A stretch of 32,521 nt of DNA, taken from contig CACZJK010000003.1 in assembly GCA_902781465.1 (NCBI GenBank), positions 76,054-108,574 of the forward strand, given 5' to 3'. The DNA is from an uncultured Pseudomonadota bacterium (GTDB taxonomy: Bacteria > Pseudomonadota > Alphaproteobacteria > Rs-D84). The first letter of the stretch is position 1. Each line of letters begins with the position of its first letter. Below, in pieces: positions 15,126-22,334 of this stretch. A program made the position numbers and the translations under genes. The notes under the pieces were generated by a model, which searched no databases, was not told the DNA's origin, and saw only the letters and a program-made list of their open reading frames with translations.

Positions 15126-15833
15126 ATGAAAAAATTATTGGGTATATCTTTGCTGGCGGTTTTTGCGGTTTCTCCGTTGATGGCGCGCGCAGATAGTATT
15201 AATTTGTTCACTGCGCCGATTGGGGTCACAACAGATGTCGCAACAACTTCCTATGTCAAGGGCGCATACAACGAATTGGGAACCGTTGTTAATACCAAGG
15301 CTGATAAAATCGATTTAGATAAAGTCTTGACCGAAATCGGTGATGTGGATTATGTCGGTGATTCTTTAAGTGCGGCTATCTCTGCTTTGCAAAATGCACA
15401 GAGCACCAGCGACACAAATTTCAACACCGCATTGACAGACGAAGTAAATCGTGCAACGGCTGCTGAATTGACTTTGCAAAATGCTGTCACGACCGAGGCT
15501 TCGACCGCACGTGCCGCAGAACAGGCAAACGCAAACGCGATTTCTGCCGAAGCAACAACACGTGCCACCGCTGATACTGCTTTGTCTAGCCGAATCGATG
15601 CAATCGAAGCAGGGGTTCAGGGCGATTATGCGACCAAGACAGGTGTTGCACAAACAGTTAATGCAGCAACTGCAACTGGAACTGTTCAAATCGCGCAAAC
15701 TTGGGGATCTGATGAAACAATCCCACATACTATAACTTCTGATGTTGCGGTTAATGGTTATGTTGCCGGTACTGCCGCTCAACCAACAGCACCAACAACA
15801 CCAACAACAACAGAAGAACCTGAAGGAATTTAA
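15126..15833 (+). CDS. YVKGAYN-family secreted coiled-coil protein B, 235 aa
   Basis: Signal peptide MKKLLGISLLAVFAVSPLMA, head ATTSYVKGAYNELGTVVNTK, and a middle with repeated helical units (AISALQNAQS, AEQANANAISAEATTRATAD). The tail is YATKTGVAQTVNAATATGTV, ending in a Thr/Pro-rich stretch (APTTPTTTEEPEGI). It is the closest relative of protein A in head and tail, but the middle differs. CAAGGAT precedes the ATG. Its codons are more GC-rich than those of protein A, so the duplication is old or the genes have been reassorted. The role is inferred only. Confidence 0.8.
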   Translation: MKKLLGISLLAVFAVSPLMARADSINLFTAPIGVTTDVATTSYVKGAYNELGTVVNTKADKIDLDKVLTEIGDVDYVGDSLSAAISALQNAQSTSDTNFNTALTDEVNRATAAELTLQNAVTTEASTARAAEQANANAISAEATTRATADTALSSRIDAIEAGVQGDYATKTGVAQTVNAATATGTVQIAQTWGSDETIPHTITSDVAVNGYVAGTAAQPTAPTTPTTTEEPEGI

Positions 15834-15840
15834 TCTTTTT

Positions 15841-15928
15841 GCTTTGGCGGGTGATTAAAAATACGCCCGCCAAAGCCGGATGAAACAGGAAATGTTTTTG
15901 ATTGTTATGAAATATTTCTCGTTTTATC
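15841..15928 (+). ncRNA. Double-hairpin intergenic RNA element, copy 2
   Basis: Hairpin 1 pairs GCTTTGGCGGG (15841-15851) with CCCGCCAAAGC (15866-15876), 11 bp and unrelated in sequence to copy 1. Hairpin 2 (15878-15897 with 15910-15928) shares GGATGAAACAGGAAAT and ATTTCTCGTTTTAT with copy 1, and a changed base keeps pairing as G-U. The first hairpin is kept in structure only and the second in sequence and structure. Confidence 0.65.
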
Positions 15929-15950
15929 AAAGGGAATTGATAAAAAACAT

Positions 15951-15980
15951 TTGGAACCAATGCCCAATTTATGATATAAT
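15951..15980 (+). promoter_or_regulatory. Internal promoter before protein C
   Basis: TTGGAA (15951-15956), 18-base spacer, perfect TATAAT (15975-15980) with TGA just before it. The leader of about 80 bases contains TCACCC/GGGTGA, a hairpin ending shortly before the Shine-Dalgarno. Confidence 0.75.
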
Positions 15981-16066
15981 CTAAATCAGGTAAAGGTATC
16001 AAACAAAATAAAAAAACATCACCCGTCGCCAAGGCTATGGGTGACAAGCAAAAAAGGAAGGAAAAC

Positions 16067-17110
16067 ATGAAAAAATTACTTGGAATATCTTTGGTTGCTG
16101 TCTTGGCAGTATCACCATTGATGGCTAACGCTGCTATTCCTGCAGGGGAAACAGGTTTGGCTGCTGGTGCGACAGGTGTTAATGTTGCTGCTGGTGGTGC
16201 ATATTATGCCGGTAAATCAATTACAGATGCTGATAGAGCGGCCACCGCTTCTGCAGCATACGTAAAAGGTGCCTATAATGATGCTATTTCAGCAGTTAAT
16301 AAAGTTGCTGAACAGACTTCAAATATTGCTTCAAATACCTATTCAAAAGACCAAGTAGATGCGGCTTTGAATGGTAAACAAGATCTTGCAAATTCTAATA
16401 TTACACAAGAAGTTGCAGATGCACATAGTTCTTTGACTGCTGGTGCCAATGTTGCAGGAAACTTGGCCAGCGTAGCTGGAGTTGCAGAAGGTGCAGCGGC
16501 AGCAATCGCAACATATGGCAATATAGTTACACATAATGTTTCTGAATTTGCAACAGCTGAACAAGGTGCAAAAGCGAATTCGGCGGTTCAATCTGTTACA
16601 ACAGGTGATGCGCAATCTGGAAACGGTACAATCAAAGTTGACGGTAATGCGGTTTCTGTTTATGGTTTAGGTTCCGCAGCATATACAGATTCAACTGCTT
16701 ATGATGCAGCAGGTGCAGCGGCGGCAGCACAAACAGCAGCTATTACAGCAGCTGCAACAGACGCTACAACCAAAGCAAATGCAGCACAAGCAGCAGCAGA
16801 AGCAACAGCTGCAGCAGATGCTACAACCAAAGCGAATGCAGCAGAACAAAATGCAAAAGATTATGCAGATACTGCTATCACAAATTTGAATATAGGAGAT
16901 TATGCAACAAAAGCAGGTGTTTTGGCTACTGTTGAAGCAGCAACTGTAACAGCCACTGTTCCTTCTCAATCTGTATCTGGTACTGTTCCTATGATGATAG
17001 AATGGGGTGCTATAAATGCGGATACAGCAAGTGTGACTGGCTCAACAGCTGGTGGTTCAATCACTAATGGTGAAGTTGTTGCTCCTGCGACATACCAACA
17101 AGGTGCTTAA
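16067..17110 (+). CDS. YVKGAYN-family secreted Ala-rich protein C, 347 aa
   Basis: ATG 16067 is chosen for AAAAGGAAGGAAAAC upstream and the signal peptide MKKLLGISLVAVLAVSPLMA. The head is SAAYVKGAYNDAISAVNK. Next come NTYSKDQVDAALNGKQD (a stalk phrase shared with the first two cluster genes) and a beta-like region. From about residue 225 there is a long Ala-rich helix with the unit DATTKANAA(Q/E)xAA repeated. The tail is YATKAGVLATVEAATVTATV. The repeat helix resembles phage and tail-stalk rods. It has its own promoter and is the largest member of the four paralogues. Confidence 0.8.
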   Translation: MKKLLGISLVAVLAVSPLMANAAIPAGETGLAAGATGVNVAAGGAYYAGKSITDADRAATASAAYVKGAYNDAISAVNKVAEQTSNIASNTYSKDQVDAALNGKQDLANSNITQEVADAHSSLTAGANVAGNLASVAGVAEGAAAAIATYGNIVTHNVSEFATAEQGAKANSAVQSVTTGDAQSGNGTIKVDGNAVSVYGLGSAAYTDSTAYDAAGAAAAAQTAAITAAATDATTKANAAQAAAEATAAADATTKANAAEQNAKDYADTAITNLNIGDYATKAGVLATVEAATVTATVPSQSVSGTVPMMIEWGAINADTASVTGSTAGGSITNGEVVAPATYQQGA

Positions 17111-17125
17111 TAAAAAAATCGCTTG

Positions 17126-17154
17126 AAATGATTGCACGTTTTGTGCAATCATTT
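17126..17154 (+). other. 12-bp perfect hairpin after protein C
   Basis: AAATGATTGCAC (17126-17137) and GTGCAATCATTT (17143-17154) around a 5-base loop. Like hairpin 1 of the two elements upstream, it follows a YVKGAYN gene and lacks a T-run; the conserved second hairpin is not seen here. Confidence 0.6.
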
Positions 17155-17200
17155 GGGCGAAGGGAAAAAATTAATACAATAAAAAATATTTCGTAAATCT

Positions 17201-17626
17201 ATGAAAAAAATATTTTGTATTTTATCAATTTTGGCAATTGTTTCACCGGTATTCGCAGACCCTGTGACTGGCGATGCGGTTAATACTGATCCGGGTGCAA
17301 CAAATGCAAATGGCCCAACCGCGACAAATAACCCTAAATATTCTACTGTTGCTGATATCGCTGCGGACGCAACCAGTGCGGCTTCGGCTAAATACGTAAA
17401 GGGTGCGTATAATGCGACTATCAAGGCGGTAAATACAGTGGCCAGTGTTAAACAAGATACTCTCAGCAGTGCAAATGGCGGAAATGTGACGACTTCTGGT
17501 TCTGGTCCGGTTGTCACGGGACTGACTGCATCTGCGGGAACGGTCACGGTTGCCATGGGTGAAGTCACTATCCCAGTAGGCAGCGTTGCCAGCCCAACCA
17601 GCCACGCGGCAATTTGGGTTCAATAA
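17201..17626 (+). CDS. YVKGAYN-family secreted protein D, 141 aa
   Basis: Short member: signal peptide MKKIFCILSILAIVSPVFA, head SAKYVKGAYNATIKAVNTVA (about residues 64-83), then VKQD and a Gly/Val/Thr-rich beta-like C-terminus ending AIWVQ. It lacks the coiled-coil middle and the YATKxGV tail, so it may be a cap, a chaperone-like partner or a reduced copy; which cannot be decided. GAAGGG lies far upstream and the Shine-Dalgarno is weak. It is the last gene before the cluster terminator. Confidence 0.75.
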   Translation: MKKIFCILSILAIVSPVFADPVTGDAVNTDPGATNANGPTATNNPKYSTVADIAADATSAASAKYVKGAYNATIKAVNTVASVKQDTLSSANGGNVTTSGSGPVVTGLTASAGTVTVAMGEVTIPVGSVASPTSHAAIWVQ

Positions 17627-17650
17627 CAGTTTCTTTTCTTTCCTGTTGTA

Positions 17651-17676
17651 CAACGGCCCCGCGCCGTTGTTTTTTA
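17651..17676 (+). terminator. Terminator of the stalk-protein cluster
   Basis: CAACGGC-CCCGC-GCCGTTG followed by TTTTTT. It marks the end of the 12330-17626 unit. Confidence 0.9.
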
Positions 17677-17800
17677 TTCCCCTCCCGCGGAGGGGAGGGC
17701 CCACAGGGCGGGGAGGGGTCAAATAAAAATTAATATATAAATATAATCGGTCCCCTCCCTGTCTTGCTTACGCAATCCACCCCTCCCATGGAGGGGAATT
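17676..17800. repeat. Inverted pair of GC-rich palindromic (REP-like) elements
   Basis: Element 1 (17676-17720) has an outer hairpin TCCCCTCC-CGC-GGAGGGGA, an inner hairpin GCCC-ACA-GGGC and a GGGGAGGGGTC end. Element 2 (17749-17800) is the same design in reverse: outer CCCCTCC-CAT-GGAGGGG, inner TTGC-TTAC-GCAA, end GGTCCCCTCC. A 28-base AT-only-like centre separates them. Inner hairpins differ in sequence but keep pairing. A second such pair is at 26579-26693. It lies 23 bases from the DUF559 gene. Confidence 0.8.
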
Positions 17801-17823
17801 AGCATCGTTCCCAGGTGAAATTA

Positions 17824-18174
17824 TCACAATAAATCGATATTATGTTTTATCCAAATCAGCACATTATTCATATCTTGTTTTACATCTTTATCAGATATGC
17901 GCAAAACATGTATTCCCAAAGATTTCATATATTCGTCGCGTTCTTTATCGTATTCGTATTTATTATCATGCGACCAACCGTCTATTTCGATAACCATATT
18001 TTTTTCTGGACAATAAAAATCAGCAATATAATCACCTATTATTTTTTGTTTAGTAAAACGAACACCGATTTTACTCTGTTTTAATTCGTGCCAGAGCAGG
18101 GCTTCTGATAAGTTGCCAGAACGCCGATTTGCACGTGCTAGTGATTTAAGTTTTTTATTATTCGGATTTATCAT
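17824..18174 (-). CDS. DUF559 protein (Vsr-like/PD-(D/E)XK nuclease fold)
   Basis: 116 aa, the usual short length for DUF559. The N-terminus has RRSGNLSEALLWHELK, the DUF559 opening. The core reads RFTKQKIIGDYIADFYCPEK then VIEIDGWSHD, giving Asp52, Glu63, Asp65 and His69 in the positions expected of a metal-dependent nuclease active site related to Vsr and PD-(D/E)XK enzymes. The family's biological role is not established as far as I know. Its 3' end abuts the inverted palindromic pair, which recalls the REP/RAYT arrangement; that link is inference. Confidence 0.88.
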   Translation of the reverse strand: MINPNNKKLKSLARANRRSGNLSEALLWHELKQSKIGVRFTKQKIIGDYIADFYCPEKNMVIEIDGWSHDNKYEYDKERDEYMKSLGIHVLRISDKDVKQDMNNVLIWIKHNIDLL

Positions 18175-18220
18175 ACTTCCATTTTATTTGTAAATAATAA
18201 TTTGTTCAAGGTAAATCATA

Positions 18221-18246
18221 AAAAAACGCCCGTATGGGCGTTTTTT
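18221..18246 (-). terminator. Terminator of the 18266-18868 gene
   Basis: AAAAAACGCCC-GTAT-GGGCGTTTTTT, a perfect 11-bp stem; it can work in both directions. Confidence 0.9.
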
Positions 18247-18265
18247 GTTAAATTGATATCTTTCC

Positions 18266-18868
18266 TTAGAAAGAATATTTTATCGCACCACCGGCGATGT
18301 ATGATGCCGCTATGCCATAATGTTCACGTGTAGGCAACAACCAACGTACTGTTGCAGATAATGTCAGGCTTTTTGTTAATTCAAAATCAAGGCCTGTTTT
18401 GAATGCAAATGCAGTTGACCATATTGTGTCATCAATATTGTCTTTTTCATAATGGTAATTCATTGCACCAAGTCCTGCCCCCAATACAAGGTCAATACGT
18501 TTTGCCTTGTCACCACTGATACGGATGTAGTTATCGTATGTCGCAGTCATAGAAGTTGTTTTGATTTTTGCGACCTGTTCATTTGTGAATTTTTGGCTTT
18601 CTTTTTCAGTGTCTGTTGTATCGATGTTTACTGAAAATCCACCATTGTAAATCTTGTTATAATCGCCAAAGCGTGCACCACCCTCGATTCCAAATGCGAT
18701 AAAATCTTTTGGTGCATAAGAATTAGGGTTGTCTTCGATTACATTGTCATAGATAACACCTTGGATTCCCATACCTATACCAACAAATGGTTTTAATTCT
18801 GTTGCATTTGCACCCGCCACAGATAATATAACTGCGGACGCACCAAATAATAATGTTGTTGATTTCAT
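18266..18868 (-). CDS. Small outer-membrane beta-barrel protein
   Basis: 200 aa from ATG 18868, chosen for GGAGAAACGATT upstream and the signal peptide MKSTTLLFGASAVILSVAGANA. The mature part starts ELKPFVGIGMGIQG and alternates through strands such as RIDLVLGAGLGAMNYHYE and SLTLSATVRWLLPT, ending IKYSF with a terminal Phe. Its length fits an 8-stranded OmpA/OmpX-like or opacity barrel. A clear promoter lies upstream and a strong terminator follows, so it is transcribed alone. Function unknown. Confidence 0.85.
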   Translation of the reverse strand: MKSTTLLFGASAVILSVAGANATELKPFVGIGMGIQGVIYDNVIEDNPNSYAPKDFIAFGIEGGARFGDYNKIYNGGFSVNIDTTDTEKESQKFTNEQVAKIKTTSMTATYDNYIRISGDKAKRIDLVLGAGLGAMNYHYEKDNIDDTIWSTAFAFKTGLDFELTKSLTLSATVRWLLPTREHYGIAASYIAGGAIKYSF

Positions 18869-18905
18869 AATCGTTTCTCCTTTTATATGCCTTTGGCACG
18901 GTGTA

Positions 18906-18934
18906 ATTATAAACATTAAAAACGATATAAACAA
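18906..18934 (-). promoter_or_regulatory. Promoter of the small barrel gene
   Basis: Minus strand TTGTTT (18934-18929), 17-base spacer, perfect TATAAT (18911-18906). Confidence 0.75.
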
Positions 18935-18955
18935 GGACTTTATTTTTATTTATGT

Positions 18956-19246
18956 TTGTTTAATAATATTTATGTGGAAAGCGAAATTTTACATCTTGTA
19001 TTAAAACATAACTGGTTCGAAAAAATTAAATCTGGTCAAAAGCGCGCGGAATATCGTGAATGCAAAGATTACTGGAATAAAAAATTCGAACCAATCGTGC
19101 GTGGTGAAAAAGATATATGGAAATATGTCGTTTTTCACGATGGGTATACTGATAAAACTTTGAAGTTCAAATTGGTTTCGATAAAAATAACAAACGCGGC
19201 AAACGATTTGAATTTGCCGCGCGCTTGGGAACTAAGATTTATTTAA
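18956..19246 (+). CDS. ASCH-domain protein (PUA-like), about 96 aa
   Basis: The core LHLVLKHNWFEKIKSGQKRAEYRECKDYW (written in parts: LHLVLKHNWF, IKSGQKRAEYRE, KDYWNKKF) matches small ASCH proteins, with conserved Lys, Gly-x-Lys and Glu-Tyr-Arg. ASCH domains share the PUA fold and are thought to bind RNA or modified nucleosides. TTG 18956 is the furthest start; GTG 18974 is equally possible and begins just before the domain. It ends in a 4-base overlap with the convergent HD gene. Its role is not known. Confidence 0.75.
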   Translation: MFNNIYVESEILHLVLKHNWFEKIKSGQKRAEYRECKDYWNKKFEPIVRGEKDIWKYVVFHDGYTDKTLKFKLVSIKITNAANDLNLPRAWELRFI

Positions 19247-19839
19247 TATTGCTTTGACCATTTTATGTTCGAAAATTCATGACGCTGATAATCCAAATAT
19301 TTTTGATAATGTTGCGCGATGTATTTTCCACGTTCTGTGTTAAAGAATTTTTCATCAAACCCATATTGCCACGCCATACGAACGCGATCTGCATCCCAAA
19401 GACACGCAGAAATATAATCTGGCGCAAATTTACCATCTGTGTGATTCATTATCGCGGATAAAATTTTCAATCGTGTTTCTTTGTCGATTAAATCTGGGAA
19501 TTGTTTCATAACCTTTATCGCAATTGGAACCGCGTTTTTTCCGTGTTCTGTATCAAAATTATCATTTTTGCGTGCTGCATCGTGCAATGCGCATGCAAAT
19601 ACAACCGGCATCGGTTCGCAACCCAAATGTAATGCACAATCAATCCCACGAAACACAACTGATGTCGTATGTGTGTCAAGACCATGCATACCGGTAAGAC
19701 CATAAGAATAAGATTCTCTTAATAATGGGTTCAACTCTTCAAGATAAAAATCAAATACCGGTTTAAGACGAAACAAAGTTGGTGCCCATTCTGGCTTTAA
19801 TGGTTTATATGTGCTTTTTGTTATGACTAAATTTTTCAT
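19243..19839 (-). CDS. HD-domain phosphohydrolase
   Basis: 198 aa from ATG 19839, preceded by AAGGATAAAAGC. The HD superfamily metal site is visible: His52/His57 (MHGLDTH), His86-Asp87 (CALHDAAR), His133 (IMNHTDG) and Asp149/Asp151 (LWDADRVRM). It is a compact single-domain hydrolase of the nucleotide or phosphomonoester class; the substrate cannot be read from the sequence. Its stop overlaps the convergent ASCH gene through the shared TTAA. A divergent start region separates it from the TM2 gene. Confidence 0.85.
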   Translation of the reverse strand: MKNLVITKSTYKPLKPEWAPTLFRLKPVFDFYLEELNPLLRESYSYGLTGMHGLDTHTTSVVFRGIDCALHLGCEPMPVVFACALHDAARKNDNFDTEHGKNAVPIAIKVMKQFPDLIDKETRLKILSAIMNHTDGKFAPDYISACLWDADRVRMAWQYGFDEKFFNTERGKYIAQHYQKYLDYQRHEFSNIKWSKQY

Positions 19840-19915
19840 AATGCTTTTATCCTTGATATTTTTAGGGTAAGGGAAATTCACTGTATAACATTTTTTATGA
19901 AATACAAGTTTTTTA

Positions 19916-19924
19916 TGATATAAT
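19916..19924 (+). promoter_or_regulatory. Extended -10 promoter of the TM2 gene
   Basis: TGA directly before TATAAT (19919-19924), within TTTATGATATAAT. A poor -35 (TATGAA) is 17 bases upstream. About 35 bases before ATG 19960. Confidence 0.65.
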
Positions 19925-19959
19925 TTTCATATTATGAAAAAAATCAAAAGGAGATATAA

Positions 19960-20265
19960 ATGGCAATGATTTACTGTCGTGAATGTGGCGCACGTCATTC
20001 TGACAAGGCAAAGGCTTGCCCAAAATGCGGATATGTTGAATATGATTTAACAAAATCAACAGTTATATACTTTTTATTATTGTGGTTCTTTGGGTTGTTT
20101 GGTGCACACAGATTTTATGCTGGAAAAACAGGTTCTGGGTTGGCAATGCTGATTTTAACTTGCACAATATACGGAATTTTAATTACAAGTGTTTGGTGGT
20201 TAATCGATTTGATTTACGCAGTATGTAATTTAGGAAAACCTGAAAATATCTTTGTAAAGAAATAA
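19960..20265 (+). CDS. Zinc-ribbon TM2-domain membrane protein
   Basis: 101 aa. A short zinc ribbon at the N-terminus has Cys6, Cys9, Cys20 and Cys23 (YCRECG, ACPKCG). A TM2 domain follows: first helix IYFLLLWFFGLFGAHRFYAG with the family signature GAHRFY, then a second helix (ILTCTIYGILITSVWWLIDLIY). AAAAGGAGATATAA precedes the ATG. TM2 proteins are small inner-membrane proteins of unknown general function. It is a single-gene unit. Confidence 0.93.
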   Translation: MAMIYCRECGARHSDKAKACPKCGYVEYDLTKSTVIYFLLLWFFGLFGAHRFYAGKTGSGLAMLILTCTIYGILITSVWWLIDLIYAVCNLGKPENIFVKK

Positions 20266-20309
20266 ATCCTGGGAAAACACCCCTGTACCAAATTTTTTAT
20301 GTCGGTATA

Positions 20310-20374
20310 TGATATATATTGGTTGGAGAAAATACTTAACGGGTTTTTGCCAATCAGAAAATTCTTTCTGACAC
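20310..20374 (+). ncRNA. Weak candidate small RNA before a shared terminator
   Basis: TG-A-TATATA (20310-20318) could be an extended -10. Downstream are TGGTTGG/CCAATCA (20320-20326, 20350-20356) and CAGAAA-ATTC-TTTCTG (20355-20370), then the terminator. No ORF is convincing. It could equally be an untranslated tail of the TM2 gene. Confidence 0.25.
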
Positions 20375-20406
20375 ACAAAAAAGGTCGCGTTTGCGACCTT
20401 TTTTTT
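20375..20406. terminator. Bidirectional terminator
   Basis: AAGGTCGC-GTTT-GCGACCTT (20381-20400) with A-run before and T-run after; it serves the ABC-transporter gene on the minus strand and any rightward transcript. Confidence 0.9.
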
Positions 20407-22171
20407 ATTTTTCTTCTTCTTTCGTTTTGAATTGCATATCATACAATGTTTTATATGCACCACATTCAACCTTTAACAATTCTTCGTGTGAACCAGATTC
20501 TACGATTTGTCCATCATTCACAACAATAATCTTTGTGGCGTTGCGAATTGTTGATAATCTGTGTGCGATAACAAACACCGTTTTATCGTGCATAAGGTTT
20601 TCAATCGCTTTTTGAACGACTGCTTCTGATTTATTGTCTAATGCAGATGTTGCTTCGTCCAAAACCAATATAGGCGCATTTTTCAAGAACGCACGTGCAA
20701 TTGCAACACGTTGACGTTGTCCGCCTGATAACATTATTCCACGTTCGCCGATTTTTGTATCAAGGCCATTTTTTAATGTTTTCAAGAATTCATCCAAATA
20801 AGCCAACTTGGTCGCACGTTTTACTTCTTCTGGGGTTGCGTTTTCATTCCCCAGCATAATGTTTTCACGAATTGTTCCTTCGAATAAAAAGTTATCTTGG
20901 AAAACAACTGCTATATTTTGACGTAATGATGTTAATGTGAAATCACGGATATCTGTACCATCAACGGTGATTGCACCACCAGTCACATCGTAAAAGCGTG
21001 GCAACAAATTGACCAATGTTGTTTTACCACCACCAGAATTACCAACAATAGCAATCGTTTCGCCTTTGTTGACTGTTAAATTGATATGTTTCAATACTGG
21101 CACGTCAGGCAGATAGTTAAATGACACGTTATCAAATTTAATTTGTTTATGAGTCTTTGGCATTTCGACCGCATTCGCAGAATTTTGAATTGCAGGTTTT
21201 GCATCCAATACATCAAACACTTGGTCTACTGCCCAAAAAGAACGTAAAACGCCGTTATAATCATTTCCAAGTGCTTTGATAGGAGTATATAACAATATCA
21301 AAGATGTTAAAAATGATACAAATCCACCAGTTGTTAAATGTCCATGGCTGATTAAATAAGAACCAAACCACAGTGCCAATGCGATTCCAAAAGATAACAC
21401 TATGTGAATAACAGGTGTTAACCATTGGGTTCTTTTGAATAATTTCATTCCTAAATTAAAAGTTTCATTTAACACACTTAAATATCTGTTGTTTTGATAT
21501 TCTTCCAAATTATAAGAAATGATGGTTTTATTACCTGCATAGGTTTCATTATATTTGGTCGTCAAAGAAGCGCCAATTTGCATTGATTTATTCAATACTG
21601 GTGTCACGCGTTTTTTCAAAGATAACATCGGTAAAAATGCGCATAACAATATTGATACACATACCAAAGCCAATTGCCAAGAGTTATAGAATAATACAAA
21701 TATCAAAGATACTGATGTAAAGAATTTTTGAACAAATGATTTTATATTGCTTAACAAACCCGCACAGGCAGTATCTGCATTACCACTGAATTTTACCAAA
21801 ATATCACCAGAATTTTTAGATGTGAAAAATTCAGTTTCAAATGTCAGTAATTTTTTGAACAAATCTGCCTTTAATAAATTAGTGATTTTTCCACCAACCC
21901 ATGTATTCAAATATCCAACAGTATATGTCAATCCACCCTGGACAGTCGTAAATGCGACAATCACAACCGGCAATAACCACGCAGGAAATATAGGATTATC
22001 TGTCATAATTCCATCTGTAAAAGGTTTGATGGCCCACGCAATAACCGCATCCAGCATACCAACAGGTATCGCCAAAACCAAAGTCAATACCGCGCGAACC
22101 CAGAATGGCTTTATATACGGCCACATACGTTTATAGTTTTTAATAAACATATTTTCAGTTATCATTTTCAT
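20405..22171 (-). CDS. msbA: ABC exporter, MsbA-like fused permease-ATPase
   Basis: 588 aa from ATG 22171 (GGGTGA upstream; the promoter at 22206-22234 rules out the longest frame). Six membrane helices occupy residues 20-310. The ATPase domain has Walker A GNSGGGKTT (377-385), signature LSGGQ (481-485), Walker B ILVLDEA (501-507) and the switch His at about 537 (IAHRLST). The half-transporter works as a homodimer. The best match is the MsbA/lipid flippase group, which moves lipid A-core in Gram-negatives, but a drug or peptide exporter is possible. It diverges from ppdK. Confidence 0.88.
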   Translation of the reverse strand: MKMITENMFIKNYKRMWPYIKPFWVRAVLTLVLAIPVGMLDAVIAWAIKPFTDGIMTDNPIFPAWLLPVVIVAFTTVQGGLTYTVGYLNTWVGGKITNLLKADLFKKLLTFETEFFTSKNSGDILVKFSGNADTACAGLLSNIKSFVQKFFTSVSLIFVLFYNSWQLALVCVSILLCAFLPMLSLKKRVTPVLNKSMQIGASLTTKYNETYAGNKTIISYNLEEYQNNRYLSVLNETFNLGMKLFKRTQWLTPVIHIVLSFGIALALWFGSYLISHGHLTTGGFVSFLTSLILLYTPIKALGNDYNGVLRSFWAVDQVFDVLDAKPAIQNSANAVEMPKTHKQIKFDNVSFNYLPDVPVLKHINLTVNKGETIAIVGNSGGGKTTLVNLLPRFYDVTGGAITVDGTDIRDFTLTSLRQNIAVVFQDNFLFEGTIRENIMLGNENATPEEVKRATKLAYLDEFLKTLKNGLDTKIGERGIMLSGGQRQRVAIARAFLKNAPILVLDEATSALDNKSEAVVQKAIENLMHDKTVFVIAHRLSTIRNATKIIVVNDGQIVESGSHEELLKVECGAYKTLYDMQFKTKEEEK

Positions 22172-22205
22172 TTTTTTTTCACCCATGATTTTTATAACCA
22201 AGGAC

Positions 22206-22234
22206 AGATTACCCAATTTATAGCAAATTGTCAA
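22206..22234 (-). promoter_or_regulatory. Promoter of the ABC exporter gene
   Basis: Minus strand TTGACA (22234-22229), 17-base spacer, TAATCT (22211-22206). It predicts a transcription start near 22199 and so a start codon at 22186 or 22171. Confidence 0.7.
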
Positions 22235-22334
22235 TATCTGTATTTTTATGAAAAAATATGATTTTGTGCTTGCTTTTGTGAATATTTTTTTTCAGAATAC
22301 GCCCGTTCTTATATAAACACATAAAGGAGAAACC

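Noticed and set aside
16691..16969. Cysteine-rich antisense frame inside protein C
   Set aside because: It is the mirror of the alanine-repeat codons (GCA read backwards as TGC) and has no ribosome site.
12330..17626. Prophage tail-fibre operon
   Set aside because: Every product has a signal peptide and there are no phage structural, lysis or integrase genes; fibre-like phrases alone do not make a prophage.
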